5,883 nt of DNA from Flavobacterium sp. GTDB lineage: Bacteria > Bacteroidota > Bacteroidia > Flavobacteriales > Flavobacteriaceae. Below, one piece after another: positions 1 through 5,883 of the stretch. The notes under the pieces were generated by a model, which had not been told where the DNA came from, searched no databases, and saw nothing but the letters and a program-made list of their open reading frames with translations. Every line of letters begins with the position of its first letter. Within the stretch, counting starts at the first letter, position 1. A program made the translations under genes and the position numbers. Location of the stretch: positions 1 to 5,883 of the forward strand of contig NZ_DQDX01000218.1 of assembly GCF_003525665.1 (NCBI RefSeq). The letters run 5' to 3'.

Positions 1-46
1 CCAAATATGCCCAACCCGAGTGAAATTTTTGAATAAAATTATACAT
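1..46 (-). CDS. N-terminus of a small probable membrane protein (partial)
   Basis: The ATG at 46-44 opens a frame that stays open to the window edge and reads MYNFIQKFHSGWAYL, with the C-terminus outside. This is too short for a database-grade call. From memory, the HSGWAYL segment resembles the start of short multi-spanning membrane proteins of Flavobacteria (loosely annotated as cytochrome b-like or hypothetical), in which such a stretch leads into the first transmembrane helix; that family link is recall and not shown here. Context supports a real gene: the frame starts downstream of the strong terminator of the receptor gene, on the same strand, and a TAnnTTTG-type box lies 23 nt upstream of the ATG. 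There is no Shine-Dalgarno sequence, only AT-rich leader, as is usual in this phylum. The alternative is a chance 15-codon open frame. Confidence 0.5.
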   Translation of the reverse strand, partial: MYNFIQKFHSGWAYL

Positions 47-68
47 ATAAATTTAATTTTTGTTTTAA

Positions 69-76
69 CAAATATA
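69..76 (-). promoter_or_regulatory. Candidate -7 box for the left-edge gene
   Basis: On the minus strand this reads TATATTTG, an exact match to the Bacteroidota -7 consensus TAnnTTTG. It would give a leader of about 16-19 nt before the ATG at 46. No TTTG -33 element is present at the usual distance: that region (about 93-100) is occupied by one arm of the upstream terminator. In such AT-rich sequence an 8-mer of this kind can occur by chance, so the call rests mainly on its position. Confidence 0.4.
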
Positions 77-82
77 GAAAAG

Positions 83-120
83 AAAAAAAACTCTTTTACA
101 TTTTTTGTAAAAGAGTTTTT
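83..120 (-). terminator. Intrinsic terminator of the TonB receptor gene
   Basis: This is a perfect 15-bp inverted repeat (86-100 pairs with 106-120; core CTCTTTTACA / TGTAAAAGAG) with a 5-nt loop. On the minus strand it is followed by a run of eight T (positions 90 to 83, partly shared with the stem). It lies 22 bp beyond the receptor's stop codon. The structure is nearly symmetrical and could also stop plus-strand transcription, but the longer U-tract is on the minus strand, matching the gene direction. Confidence 0.9.
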
Positions 121-141
121 AAAATTATGAAAAAATTATAA

Positions 142-3100
142 CTAGTTGAAAGTGTATCGAACACCAACTTGCATCTGCCATCTAGAAGAGTTCAATCCAG
201 AATCATCAATTTGATTTTTAGTAGCATCAACATTAGGATTAAAACGGAAAGTAGGTTGACCACCCGAATTAACAGATACAAAATCTAGCAATTGTACTTG
301 ATCAAATGTAGCGAAGTAACGTTTTCCCCAGTCTTTATTTAACATATTTGTAAAGTTAAAAACATCTGCAGTTAATTCAAAAGTATGTTTTCTCTTTCCA
401 GAAAAGAAAGATATTTCTTGTGAAAACTTCATGTCAACAATATGGCTCCATTTTAATCTATCTCCATTTCTTTCAGCATATTTACCTCTTCTTGAACTCA
501 AATATTTATCACCAGCAATATAAGCGTCTAATGCTTCCCATTGTTGCTGCGGTGTTAAATTTGTAACAGGGTCGTTTACTAAGATAATTTCACTTTGATT
601 TGCTGGAACATAAATTAATGCAGATTCTGAGAAAGTATCTCTTAAGATATTACCATTATCATTATAAACATAACTAAATGGTGTTCCTTCTGCTCCTTCA
701 TAATAGAAACCTAATTTTGTTTTAGTGTTTTTATTCCATTTAAAAGTCATTACACCATTACTCAATAGTCTTGTTCCTTGTGAAAAATCTGATATTGAAG
801 CACCTCCTACTTTATTAGAACCATTCACTGTTTCAATATTATTCCACTGAGAACTGTTTTGAGAAGATGTAGCGTCAAACAACACTGTTGATTTTCCGTA
901 AGCGTATGTAGCTTGAAGGTTTAAATTAAATCTATTTTGAGTAAATAATTTTGACAATGTAACTGATGTATTATAAGCTTCACCTTCACTTGTATTTGAA
1001 GCTAAATAAATTCCTTGATAAGTAGGATCTAAACGAGTAGTACTGTAACGAGGTCTTTTATCTGGTCCGGTTAAGAATTGAGTTGGTTCTGCCAAATTCA
1101 AATTTTCATATGAAATTGCTGAAAGATTATCATTAAAAGTAATATCTGCAGAAACTGTAAACCCAAGCGGTAAACGTTGGTCAACTGCTAAACTTGCTTT
1201 AAAAACTTGTGGTAAACGAAAATCTTTAGCAAATAAATCTATATTACCGCCAAATTGACCTGGAGCACCAACATTACCTGGAAGTGGCCCAAGAGGTGCG
1301 CCATTATTATTTAATTGGCTATTCACACTTGGATCAGGGTTGAAACTAGGCATACTTGGGTTAGTAACACCATTAATATCTATAGCTCCTTGAGTTACAC
1401 CATTATTATTGTATGTTCCTCCCGGCCATACTAATGGAAGTCTCGAAGTAAAAATACCTAAACCACCACTAATTTGTGTCTTTTTATTACCATTTACATC
1501 ATAGTTAAATCCTAATCTTGGTGAGATGTGTGCATAATTGTCTATCTTTCTTCCAACTTGTGCTCCTTTTAAATCTTTACCATTAGCATTTAATATTCCA
1601 ATTGTTCTTGTATTAAAATCATTGTTTGCTAAACCATTTTCCCAAATTGGCACATCAACTCTAAAACCAAATGATATCTTAAAGTTGTCTGATAAACGCA
1701 TTTCATCTTGAATGTAAGCACCAAGTTGCATAATATCAAATTCTGCAGCACCCAAAGAACTATCTCCTTCGCCACCAACTAATGAGTAACCTAGACGATA
1801 ACGATTTGGTTTAGCATTATTTAAAAAGTCTGCAAGAGAATTATATCGGTAATATCCAAAATTTCTACCAAAAAACACATTTTTAGAACTTGAAAATTCA
1901 TTATTGGTACCAATAGTAATGTTGTGCATTCCCGTATTAATTTGGAAATTATCAGTAACCGTTAATGTTTTTTGTTCTAAAAGATTTGCTGTAGAAAATG
2001 CTTCAGAACCTAAGAAAATAGTTCCGCTACCATCTCTAATCTCAACAGCAGGAAATGAAGTTCCAAGAGGATTTCTATCGTCATTTACCGTTGTGTATCC
2101 AACAACTAAATTATTTGAAAATTTGTTATTAAATCTACTATTCAACTCTAAACTTGTAGAGTTTGTTGTTGATGTAAAATCTATACCACCGTTTGAAAAA
2201 TTAATAGCTCTTGAAGATGAGTTGCTTGGAGATAAATTCACGGCTTTAACAAGACTGTGACGCAATGCTAATTTGTGCTTGTCATTAATATTCCAGTCAA
2301 TTTTCGCAATGAACTTATCACTGGTTAATTTTTGAACAGTATTTAAATAATTTCCAGGATTATAACCATAATTATTATTTAAGAAAGATGTTAAATTGTT
2401 TAATTGCTGCGTTGCTAAAGCGCCATTAAAAGGATTTCCTCCTGTGATCCCTATGTTTCCAGTATAAGTGTCAATATTAAATGGTTGTGGCGTTTCATTA
2501 TCTTGTCTTTCATAATTGATGAAATAAAATAACTTATCTTCTACTATTGCACCACCAGCACGAACTCCATAAGTTTTTGCTGTAAAATCTGAAAGTCTTT
2601 CTCTAGAAGACGTTCCCGCGAGACTCGGAGGCGTTTTTCCAGCAGTTGTTTCATCTCTATTAAAGAAGTATGCTGATCCTTCAAAATTATTTGTTCCAGA
2701 TTTTGTTGTAGCACTAATTGCACCACCAGCAAAACCAGAAATTTTAACATCAAATGGTGCAACACTCACTTGAAATTGATCAATTGCATCAAGAGAAATT
2801 GGACTAACACCAGTTTGACCACCATTTGTTCCGTTTGCTGCCAAACCAAAAACATCATTGTTTACAGCACCATCAATATAAATTGCATTGTATCTATTAT
2901 TCTGACCTCCAATTGAAATAACATCATCTCCACGCAGTTGAGCTTGAGGTGTTAATCTTGCAAAATCTGCTATATTTCGTGAAAGTGAAGGTAAACCTTG
3001 AACTTTTTTTGAATCGATTATTGTTTGAGCACCTGTTTTATTTGAATCAAAAACATTATCTCGTTTTGATTTAACAACAACTTCTTCTAAAACACTAGAT

Positions 3101-3435
3101 TCTGAAGTTAGCGATACATTTGTATTGAACGTTTCTCCAAGAGCTAAATAAATATCATCTTGAAACTCTGTTTTGTATCCAACAAAAGCAACAGTAACCT
3201 TATACGGTCCACCTGTTCTCATATTGGAAATTCTAAAATATCCATTTTCATCTGTTGATGCAGAATACTTCGTCCCAGAAGGTGTATGAACGACCAAAAC
3301 AGATGCACCAGGCAAAGTACCATCTTTATCCTCAACCTTTCCAGATAAAGATGAATTGGTGTTTCCCTGTGAAAAGGCAAACGATACAAGTAATAGTAAA
3401 ATTACTGTAAAGCCTAATTTCTTAAAATTTTTCAT
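142..3435 (-). CDS. Oar-like TonB-dependent outer-membrane receptor
   Basis: This is a complete 1097-aa outer-membrane protein driven by TonB/ExbBD. The chosen ATG (3435-3433) gives a clean signal peptide, residues 1-22 (MKNFKK, then a hydrophobic LLLLVSFAF core, cut before QG). The frame extends 16 codons upstream to a TTG, but that would bury the signal peptide. Residues about 29-112 form a carboxypeptidase-regulatory-like beta-sandwich (SGKVEDKDG, PGASV, DENGYFRI, VAFVGYKT). LEEVVV at 116-121 looks like a TonB box. A plug domain follows at about 130-245 (GGQNNRYNAIYIDG, SGTNNFEGSAYFF just after it). The rest is the barrel, ending VRYTFN with the aromatic residue next to last. The domain order and the TSRLPLVWPGGTYNNNG segment resemble the Oar subfamily; Myxococcus Oar is needed for protease secretion. 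The substrate here is unknown. No SusD-like lipoprotein gene is adjacent, so this is not a SusC/SusD pair. Six A precede the ATG and there is no Shine-Dalgarno sequence. Confidence 0.93.
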   Translation of the reverse strand: MKNFKKLGFTVILLLLVSFAFSQGNTNSSLSGKVEDKDGTLPGASVLVVHTPSGTKYSASTDENGYFRISNMRTGGPYKVTVAFVGYKTEFQDDIYLALGETFNTNVSLTSESSVLEEVVVKSKRDNVFDSNKTGAQTIIDSKKVQGLPSLSRNIADFARLTPQAQLRGDDVISIGGQNNRYNAIYIDGAVNNDVFGLAANGTNGGQTGVSPISLDAIDQFQVSVAPFDVKISGFAGGAISATTKSGTNNFEGSAYFFNRDETTAGKTPPSLAGTSSRERLSDFTAKTYGVRAGGAIVEDKLFYFINYERQDNETPQPFNIDTYTGNIGITGGNPFNGALATQQLNNLTSFLNNNYGYNPGNYLNTVQKLTSDKFIAKIDWNINDKHKLALRHSLVKAVNLSPSNSSSRAINFSNGGIDFTSTTNSTSLELNSRFNNKFSNNLVVGYTTVNDDRNPLGTSFPAVEIRDGSGTIFLGSEAFSTANLLEQKTLTVTDNFQINTGMHNITIGTNNEFSSSKNVFFGRNFGYYRYNSLADFLNNAKPNRYRLGYSLVGGEGDSSLGAAEFDIMQLGAYIQDEMRLSDNFKISFGFRVDVPIWENGLANNDFNTRTIGILNANGKDLKGAQVGRKIDNYAHISPRLGFNYDVNGNKKTQISGGLGIFTSRLPLVWPGGTYNNNGVTQGAIDINGVTNPSMPSFNPDPSVNSQLNNNGAPLGPLPGNVGAPGQFGGNIDLFAKDFRLPQVFKASLAVDQRLPLGFTVSADITFNDNLSAISYENLNLAEPTQFLTGPDKRPRYSTTRLDPTYQGIYLASNTSEGEAYNTSVTLSKLFTQNRFNLNLQATYAYGKSTVLFDATSSQNSSQWNNIETVNGSNKVGGASISDFSQGTRLLSNGVMTFKWNKNTKTKLGFYYEGAEGTPFSYVYNDNGNILRDTFSESALIYVPANQSEIILVNDPVTNLTPQQQWEALDAYIAGDKYLSSRRGKYAERNGDRLKWSHIVDMKFSQEISFFSGKRKHTFELTADVFNFTNMLNKDWGKRYFATFDQVQLLDFVSVNSGGQPTFRFNPNVDATKNQIDDSGLNSSRWQMQVGVRYTFN

Positions 3436-3459
3436 TTTTTTGAGTGTTAAAATTTTTGC

Positions 3460-3505
3460 CAAAATTCCAACATTTATTGTCAAGCAACGTTAAGAAAAAG
3501 TTAAG
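3460..3505 (-). promoter_or_regulatory. Pho-box-like triple direct repeat with a degenerate -7 box
   Basis: On the minus strand, three related hexamers follow one another: CTTAAC (3505-3500), CTTAAC (3494-3489) and CTTGAC (3484-3479), at steps of 11 and 10 bp, about one helical turn. GAATTTTG, one mismatch from the -7 consensus TAnnTTTG, lies at 3467-3460, 11 nt beyond the last repeat and 25 nt before the receptor ATG. Helically phased tandem repeats just upstream of a -10-type box are the usual architecture of PhoB/OmpR-family activator sites, and TTAAC units resemble the Pho boxes of Bacillus (TTAACA) and cyanobacteria (PyTTAAPyPy). That this site binds a PhoB-type regulator is inference; AT-rich chance repetition remains possible. 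Confidence 0.4.
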
Positions 3506-3534
3506 AAACTATTTTTTATTGAAAAATTCCTATC

Positions 3535-3563
3535 CAAATATAAAATGTTACCATTTTACTAAA
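3535..3563 (-). promoter_or_regulatory. Alternative distal promoter for the TonB receptor
   Basis: On the minus strand TATATTTG (3542-3535) matches the Bacteroidota -7 consensus TAnnTTTG. TTTA (3563-3560) sits 17 nt upstream where TTTG is expected, a three-of-four match. It lies just past the pgi terminator and would give a leader of about 95 nt that contains the CTTAAC repeats. It competes with the proximal GAATTTTG model, and both could be used. Confidence 0.4.
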
Positions 3564-3583
3564 CTATCGTCACTAAATTTGCT

Positions 3584-3625
3584 AAAAAAACAAAAAAACC
3601 TCATTTTAACATAAAAAATGAGGTT
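3584..3625 (-). terminator. Intrinsic terminator of pgi
   Basis: This is an 11-bp perfect stem (3597-3607 with 3615-3625; core CCTCATTTT / AAAATGAGG) with a 7-nt loop. On the minus strand it runs into seven T, one G, then seven more T (3598 to 3584). It begins about 20 bp after the pgi stop codon. The plus-strand side has no comparable T-run, so it acts in the direction of pgi and separates it from the receptor gene. Confidence 0.9.
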
Positions 3626-3634
3626 GTTTATTGT

Positions 3635-3650
3635 ATAGAATTAATTCTAT
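3635..3650. repeat. Perfect 16-bp palindrome over the pgi stop codon
   Basis: ATAGAATTAATTCTAT is a perfect palindrome with no spacer, and the pgi stop codon (3649-3647) lies in one arm. As RNA it could fold only with a loop taken from its centre, so it would be a weak hairpin. It may be a dyad site for a DNA-binding protein or simply chance in AT-rich sequence. No function is assigned. Confidence 0.4.
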
Positions 3651-5290
3651 TTTCTTGTAAGATAATGATTTAAAAGAAAATTTGTCGACGAATCATGATT
3701 ATTTACTTCTTTAGAATTAATTTCTTCTAAAATAGAATTGGCCAGTTGTTTTCCTAATTCGACACCCCATTGATCGTAACTAAAAATATTCCAAATAATA
3801 CCTTGAACAAAAATCTTATGCTCGTACAAAGCAATTAAAGAACCTAGAGTTTCTGGTGTTAGTTTTTCAATCAAAATAGTATTGGTAGGTTTATTTCCTG
3901 TAAAAACTTTAAATGGCAATAAATAAGCTGCTTTGTCTGCTGAAACTCCATGTTTTTCGAATTCTGAAGCTACTTGTTCTGCTGTTTTACCATTGAGTAA
4001 TGCTTCGGTTTGAGCAAAAAAGTTAGACATTAATTTATTATGATGGTCTTCGTTACCGTATAATGGTTTTACATATCCAATAAAATCGGTAGGAATTAAT
4101 TTTGTTCCTTGGTGAATTAATTGAAAAAAGGCATGTTGCGAATTGGTTCCAGGTTCACCCCAAATAATGGTTCCGGTTTGATAATTAACTGGTTTTCCGT
4201 CACGACCAATACTTTTACCATTGCTTTCCATAATTCCTTGTTGTAAATATGGAGCTAATTTCTGTAAATATTGCGTGTACGGAATTAAGGCTTCGCTTTC
4301 TGCACCAAAAAAGTTATTGTACCAAACGCTCAATAAAGCTAAAATTACAGGAATATTTTTATCGAATGAACTCTCTTCAAAATGGTTATCCATTTGGTTT
4401 GCACCTTTCAATAATTTATCAAAATTATCAAAACCAACGGCCAAACTTACTGATAAACCAACGGCAGACCAAAGTGAAAATCGTCCACCAACCCAATCCC
4501 ACATTGGAAAAATGTTGTTAGAATCAATTCCGAATTCGGTTACTTTTTGAATATTTGTAGAAACTGCCACAAAATGTTTAGCGACATCTTCTTGCTTTGC
4601 CGATTTTAAAAACCAACTTCTAATAGTTTCTGAATTGGTTAAAGTTTCTTGCGTTGTAAAGGTTTTTGAAACAATCACAAAAAGCGTAGTTTCTGGATTT
4701 ATCTTTTTGATAACTTCATTCACGTGATCTCCATCGATGTTGGAAACGAAGTGAACGTTCAAATGATTTTTATAAAACTGCAACGCTTCAACAACCATCG
4801 CCGGACCTAAATCTGATCCGCCAATTCCAATATTTACGATATCTGTGAATGGTTTTCCTGTATAACCTTTTAATTCTCCGGAAATTATTTGATTTGAAAA
4901 AGCTTTAATTTTATTTTTAACTTCATAAATCTCAGGCATAACATTTTTTCCATCAACTAAAACTGTTGCTGATTCTGGAGCGCGTAAAGCGGTGTGAAGA
5001 ACAGCTCTGTTTTCGGTTTGATTTATGATATCGCCAGCAAAATATTTAGAAATTGCATCTTTTAAGTTTACTTCATCAGCTAACTCTAGAAGTAAATCTA
5101 TTGTTTCTTGTGTAATATTATTTTTAGAATAATCAACTAAAAAGTCATTCCATTGAATATGAAAGTTTTCTGCTCTTTTAGAATCCTTTTGAAACATTTC
5201 CTTAATAGAATTGCTTTGCATTGTTGAAAAGTGAATTTTCAGTTTTTGCCATGCACTAGTTTCTGTTGGATTTGTATTTTGTAAAGCCAT
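3647..5290 (-). CDS. pgi: Glucose-6-phosphate isomerase
   Basis: This cytoplasmic enzyme interconverts glucose 6-phosphate and fructose 6-phosphate in glycolysis and gluconeogenesis. The protein is 547 aa, close to the 549 aa of E. coli Pgi. The frame runs 11 codons further upstream, but MALQNTNPTE is the better start: seven A stand directly before this ATG, and with this numbering the catalytic residues fall exactly at E. coli positions, E355 (in QQGIMESNGKS), H386 (GTNSQHAFFQ) and K514 (GVELGK). Both family signatures are intact: DWVGGRFSLWSAVG at 265-278 and GIIWNIFSYDQWGVELGK at 497-514. Two SIS (sugar isomerase) domains carry the phosphate-binding loops GIGGSD (155-160) and SKTFTTQET (208-216). 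No frameshift or missing key residue is seen. It follows the M23 gene by 136 bp and ends at its own strong terminator, so it is probably transcribed mainly alone. Confidence 0.98.
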   Translation of the reverse strand: MALQNTNPTETSAWQKLKIHFSTMQSNSIKEMFQKDSKRAENFHIQWNDFLVDYSKNNITQETIDLLLELADEVNLKDAISKYFAGDIINQTENRAVLHTALRAPESATVLVDGKNVMPEIYEVKNKIKAFSNQIISGELKGYTGKPFTDIVNIGIGGSDLGPAMVVEALQFYKNHLNVHFVSNIDGDHVNEVIKKINPETTLFVIVSKTFTTQETLTNSETIRSWFLKSAKQEDVAKHFVAVSTNIQKVTEFGIDSNNIFPMWDWVGGRFSLWSAVGLSVSLAVGFDNFDKLLKGANQMDNHFEESSFDKNIPVILALLSVWYNNFFGAESEALIPYTQYLQKLAPYLQQGIMESNGKSIGRDGKPVNYQTGTIIWGEPGTNSQHAFFQLIHQGTKLIPTDFIGYVKPLYGNEDHHNKLMSNFFAQTEALLNGKTAEQVASEFEKHGVSADKAAYLLPFKVFTGNKPTNTILIEKLTPETLGSLIALYEHKIFVQGIIWNIFSYDQWGVELGKQLANSILEEINSKEVNNHDSSTNFLLNHYLTRK

Positions 5291-5310
5291 TTTTTTTAAT
5301 TTTTGATTGA

Positions 5311-5318
5311 CAAAATTA
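5311..5318 (-). promoter_or_regulatory. Candidate -7 box of the pgi promoter
   Basis: The minus strand reads TAATTTTG, an exact match to TAnnTTTG, ending 21 nt before the chosen pgi ATG and implying a leader of about 14-17 nt. No TTTG -33 element is visible 17-23 nt upstream; a hairpin (5326-5344) occupies that place. The box also lies upstream of the preferred start but inside the longer reading frame, which supports the shorter Pgi protein. Confidence 0.35.
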
Positions 5319-5325
5319 ATCAAAA

Positions 5326-5344
5326 GAATGTAGAAATTACATTC
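5326..5344 (-). terminator. Weak hairpin between the M23 gene and pgi
   Basis: This is a perfect 7-bp inverted repeat, GAATGTA / TACATTC, with a 5-nt loop. On the minus strand it is followed by TTTTGATTAATTTTG. It is the only plausible stop signal for the upstream M23 gene, about 82 bp after that gene's stop codon. The stem is short and AT-rich and the T-run is only four long, so read-through into pgi is likely. It overlaps the expected -33 region of the pgi promoter. Confidence 0.35.
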
Positions 5345-5426
5345 GACTCCTGGATTTTAGACTAGGAAAAGTTACTTAAACGTTGTAGTTGGAAAACAAT
5401 TTTAAAAATGATAGGATGTCATCAAT

Positions 5427-5883
5427 TTATTTGAATCTAATATCAGCAACACTATCTAATTCACGTTTTAAAGGACGAATTTGCTCTTTGAATCGAGGCA
5501 AGTTCCTTCCTTCCATTGGTTGCGAATTGGGTAATTTTAATTTTAACGCATCAACTTGCACGCCATTTTTCCAGAAACGATAGCACACGTGTGGTCCAGA
5601 TGCCAAACCTGTACTTCCTACTTTTCCAATAACATCGCCTTGTTTTACTCTTTGTCCGCGTCGCACAAGAATTTTAGACATGTGAAGGTATTGTGTAGAA
5701 TAGGTTTTGTCGTGTTTTATTTTTACAAAATTTCCGTTTCCTGCGGTATAACCAGCTTGTTCTACAACTCCAGTGGCAGTAGTCATAATTGGCGTTCCTG
5801 TTGGCGCCGCATAATCGGTTCCATTGTGAGGTTTCCATTTTAATTGGACCGGATGAAATCTATTTTTAGTAAATTTTGAAGTT
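5427..5883 (-). CDS. M23 (MepM-like) peptidoglycan endopeptidase, C-terminal part
   Basis: The last 151 codons of a gene whose 5' end is outside the window. The frame is open to the edge and continues upstream of the internal ATG at 5786, so that ATG is not the start. The visible part is a LytM/M23 metallopeptidase domain: HNGTD (the HxGxD zinc motif; His codon 5828-5826, Asp 5816-5814), QYLHMSK (catalytic-type His at 5684-5682), the lysostaphin-type core VRRGQRVKQGDVIGKVGSTG, then GPHVCYRF. It ends in a charged tail like that of E. coli MepM, which cleaves D-Ala-mDAP cross-links so that the wall can grow. In the usual GPHLHxE motif the second His is a zinc ligand; here it is Cys (5585-5583). 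Cys can bind zinc, and I recall similar GPHVC variants in Flavobacteria, so activity may be retained. Periplasmic or envelope location is inferred from the family; the signal or anchor is not visible. A non-catalytic regulator of another hydrolase is the alternative. Confidence 0.9.
   Translation of the reverse strand, partial: TSKFTKNRFHPVQLKWKPHNGTDYAAPTGTPIMTTATGVVEQAGYTAGNGNFVKIKHDKTYSTQYLHMSKILVRRGQRVKQGDVIGKVGSTGLASGPHVCYRFWKNGVQVDALKLKLPNSQPMEGRNLPRFKEQIRPLKRELDSVADIRFK

Noticed and set aside
1904..2260. 118-codon plus-strand open frame
   Set aside because: It lies wholly opposite the receptor gene, has no recognisable domain, and its composition reflects the complementary codons of a strongly supported gene.
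2544..2765. 73-codon minus-strand open frame
   Set aside because: It is in another frame within the receptor plug and early barrel region, with low-complexity Leu/Gln-rich content typical of out-of-frame reading.
3436..3483. Upstream TTG start for the receptor, adding 16 residues
   Set aside because: It would place charged and hydrophobic residues ahead of an otherwise perfect signal peptide and would overlap the direct-repeat array and the proximal -7-like box.
3484..3646. Possible riboswitch or small RNA in the pgi-receptor spacer
   Set aside because: Apart from the terminator, palindrome and repeats the spacer is plain AT-rich sequence with no conserved aptamer-like core that I recognise.
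4221..4550. Two overlapping plus-strand open frames (109 and 90 codons)
   Set aside because: Both lie opposite conserved pgi codons, including the DWVGGRFS signature, and have no independent support.
5291..5323. Upstream start for Pgi adding 11 residues
   Set aside because: The shorter start puts the catalytic residues at exact E. coli numbers and has the A-run directly before the ATG; the extension overlaps the candidate promoter.
5349..5366. CCTGG / CTAGG hairpin after the M23 gene
   Set aside because: Only five pairs including one G-U, an 8-nt loop and no T-run on the minus strand; too weak to call.
5389..5843. Plus-strand open frames of 64 and 95 codons
   Set aside because: They lie mostly opposite the M23 catalytic domain, whose motifs are clearly on the minus strand.

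Overview
This is a low-GC, AT-rich window whose genes all lie on the minus strand. It most likely comes from the chromosome of a Flavobacterium-like member of the Bacteroidota. Support for this: a large Oar-type TonB-dependent receptor with a carboxypeptidase-regulatory-like N-terminus; start codons preceded by runs of A instead of a Shine-Dalgarno sequence; and TAnnTTTG-like boxes, the -7 element of Bacteroidota promoters, upstream of three starts.

Layout in transcription order (right to left). (1) 5883-5427: the C-terminal 151 residues of a MepM-like M23 peptidoglycan endopeptidase, with its 5' end outside the window. (2) 5426-5291: a spacer with a weak hairpin and a candidate promoter. (3) 5290-3647: complete glucose-6-phosphate isomerase (pgi), 547 aa, with catalytic residues at the E. 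coli numbers E355, H386 and K514. (4) 3646-3436: a spacer with a strong intrinsic terminator for pgi, a candidate promoter, and a triple direct repeat that resembles a PhoB-family operator. (5) 3435-142: a complete 1097-aa Oar-like TonB-dependent receptor with a signal peptide. (6) 120-83: a strong intrinsic terminator. (7) 46-1: the first 15 codons of a further minus-strand gene, beginning MYNFIQKFHSGWAYL, with its own -7-like box at 76-69.

The three main genes do not form one pathway. They are a cell-wall hydrolase, a central-carbon enzyme and an outer-membrane transporter. The strong terminators after pgi and after the receptor indicate separate transcription units. The M23 gene and pgi might be partly co-transcribed, because the hairpin between them is weak.

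I see no mobile element, CRISPR array, RNA gene or defence-like system, and no clearly new system. The points worth a second look are the CTTAAC/CTTAAC/CTTGAC array upstream of the receptor, the Cys that replaces the last zinc-ligand His of the M23 enzyme, and the unannotated gene start at the left edge.
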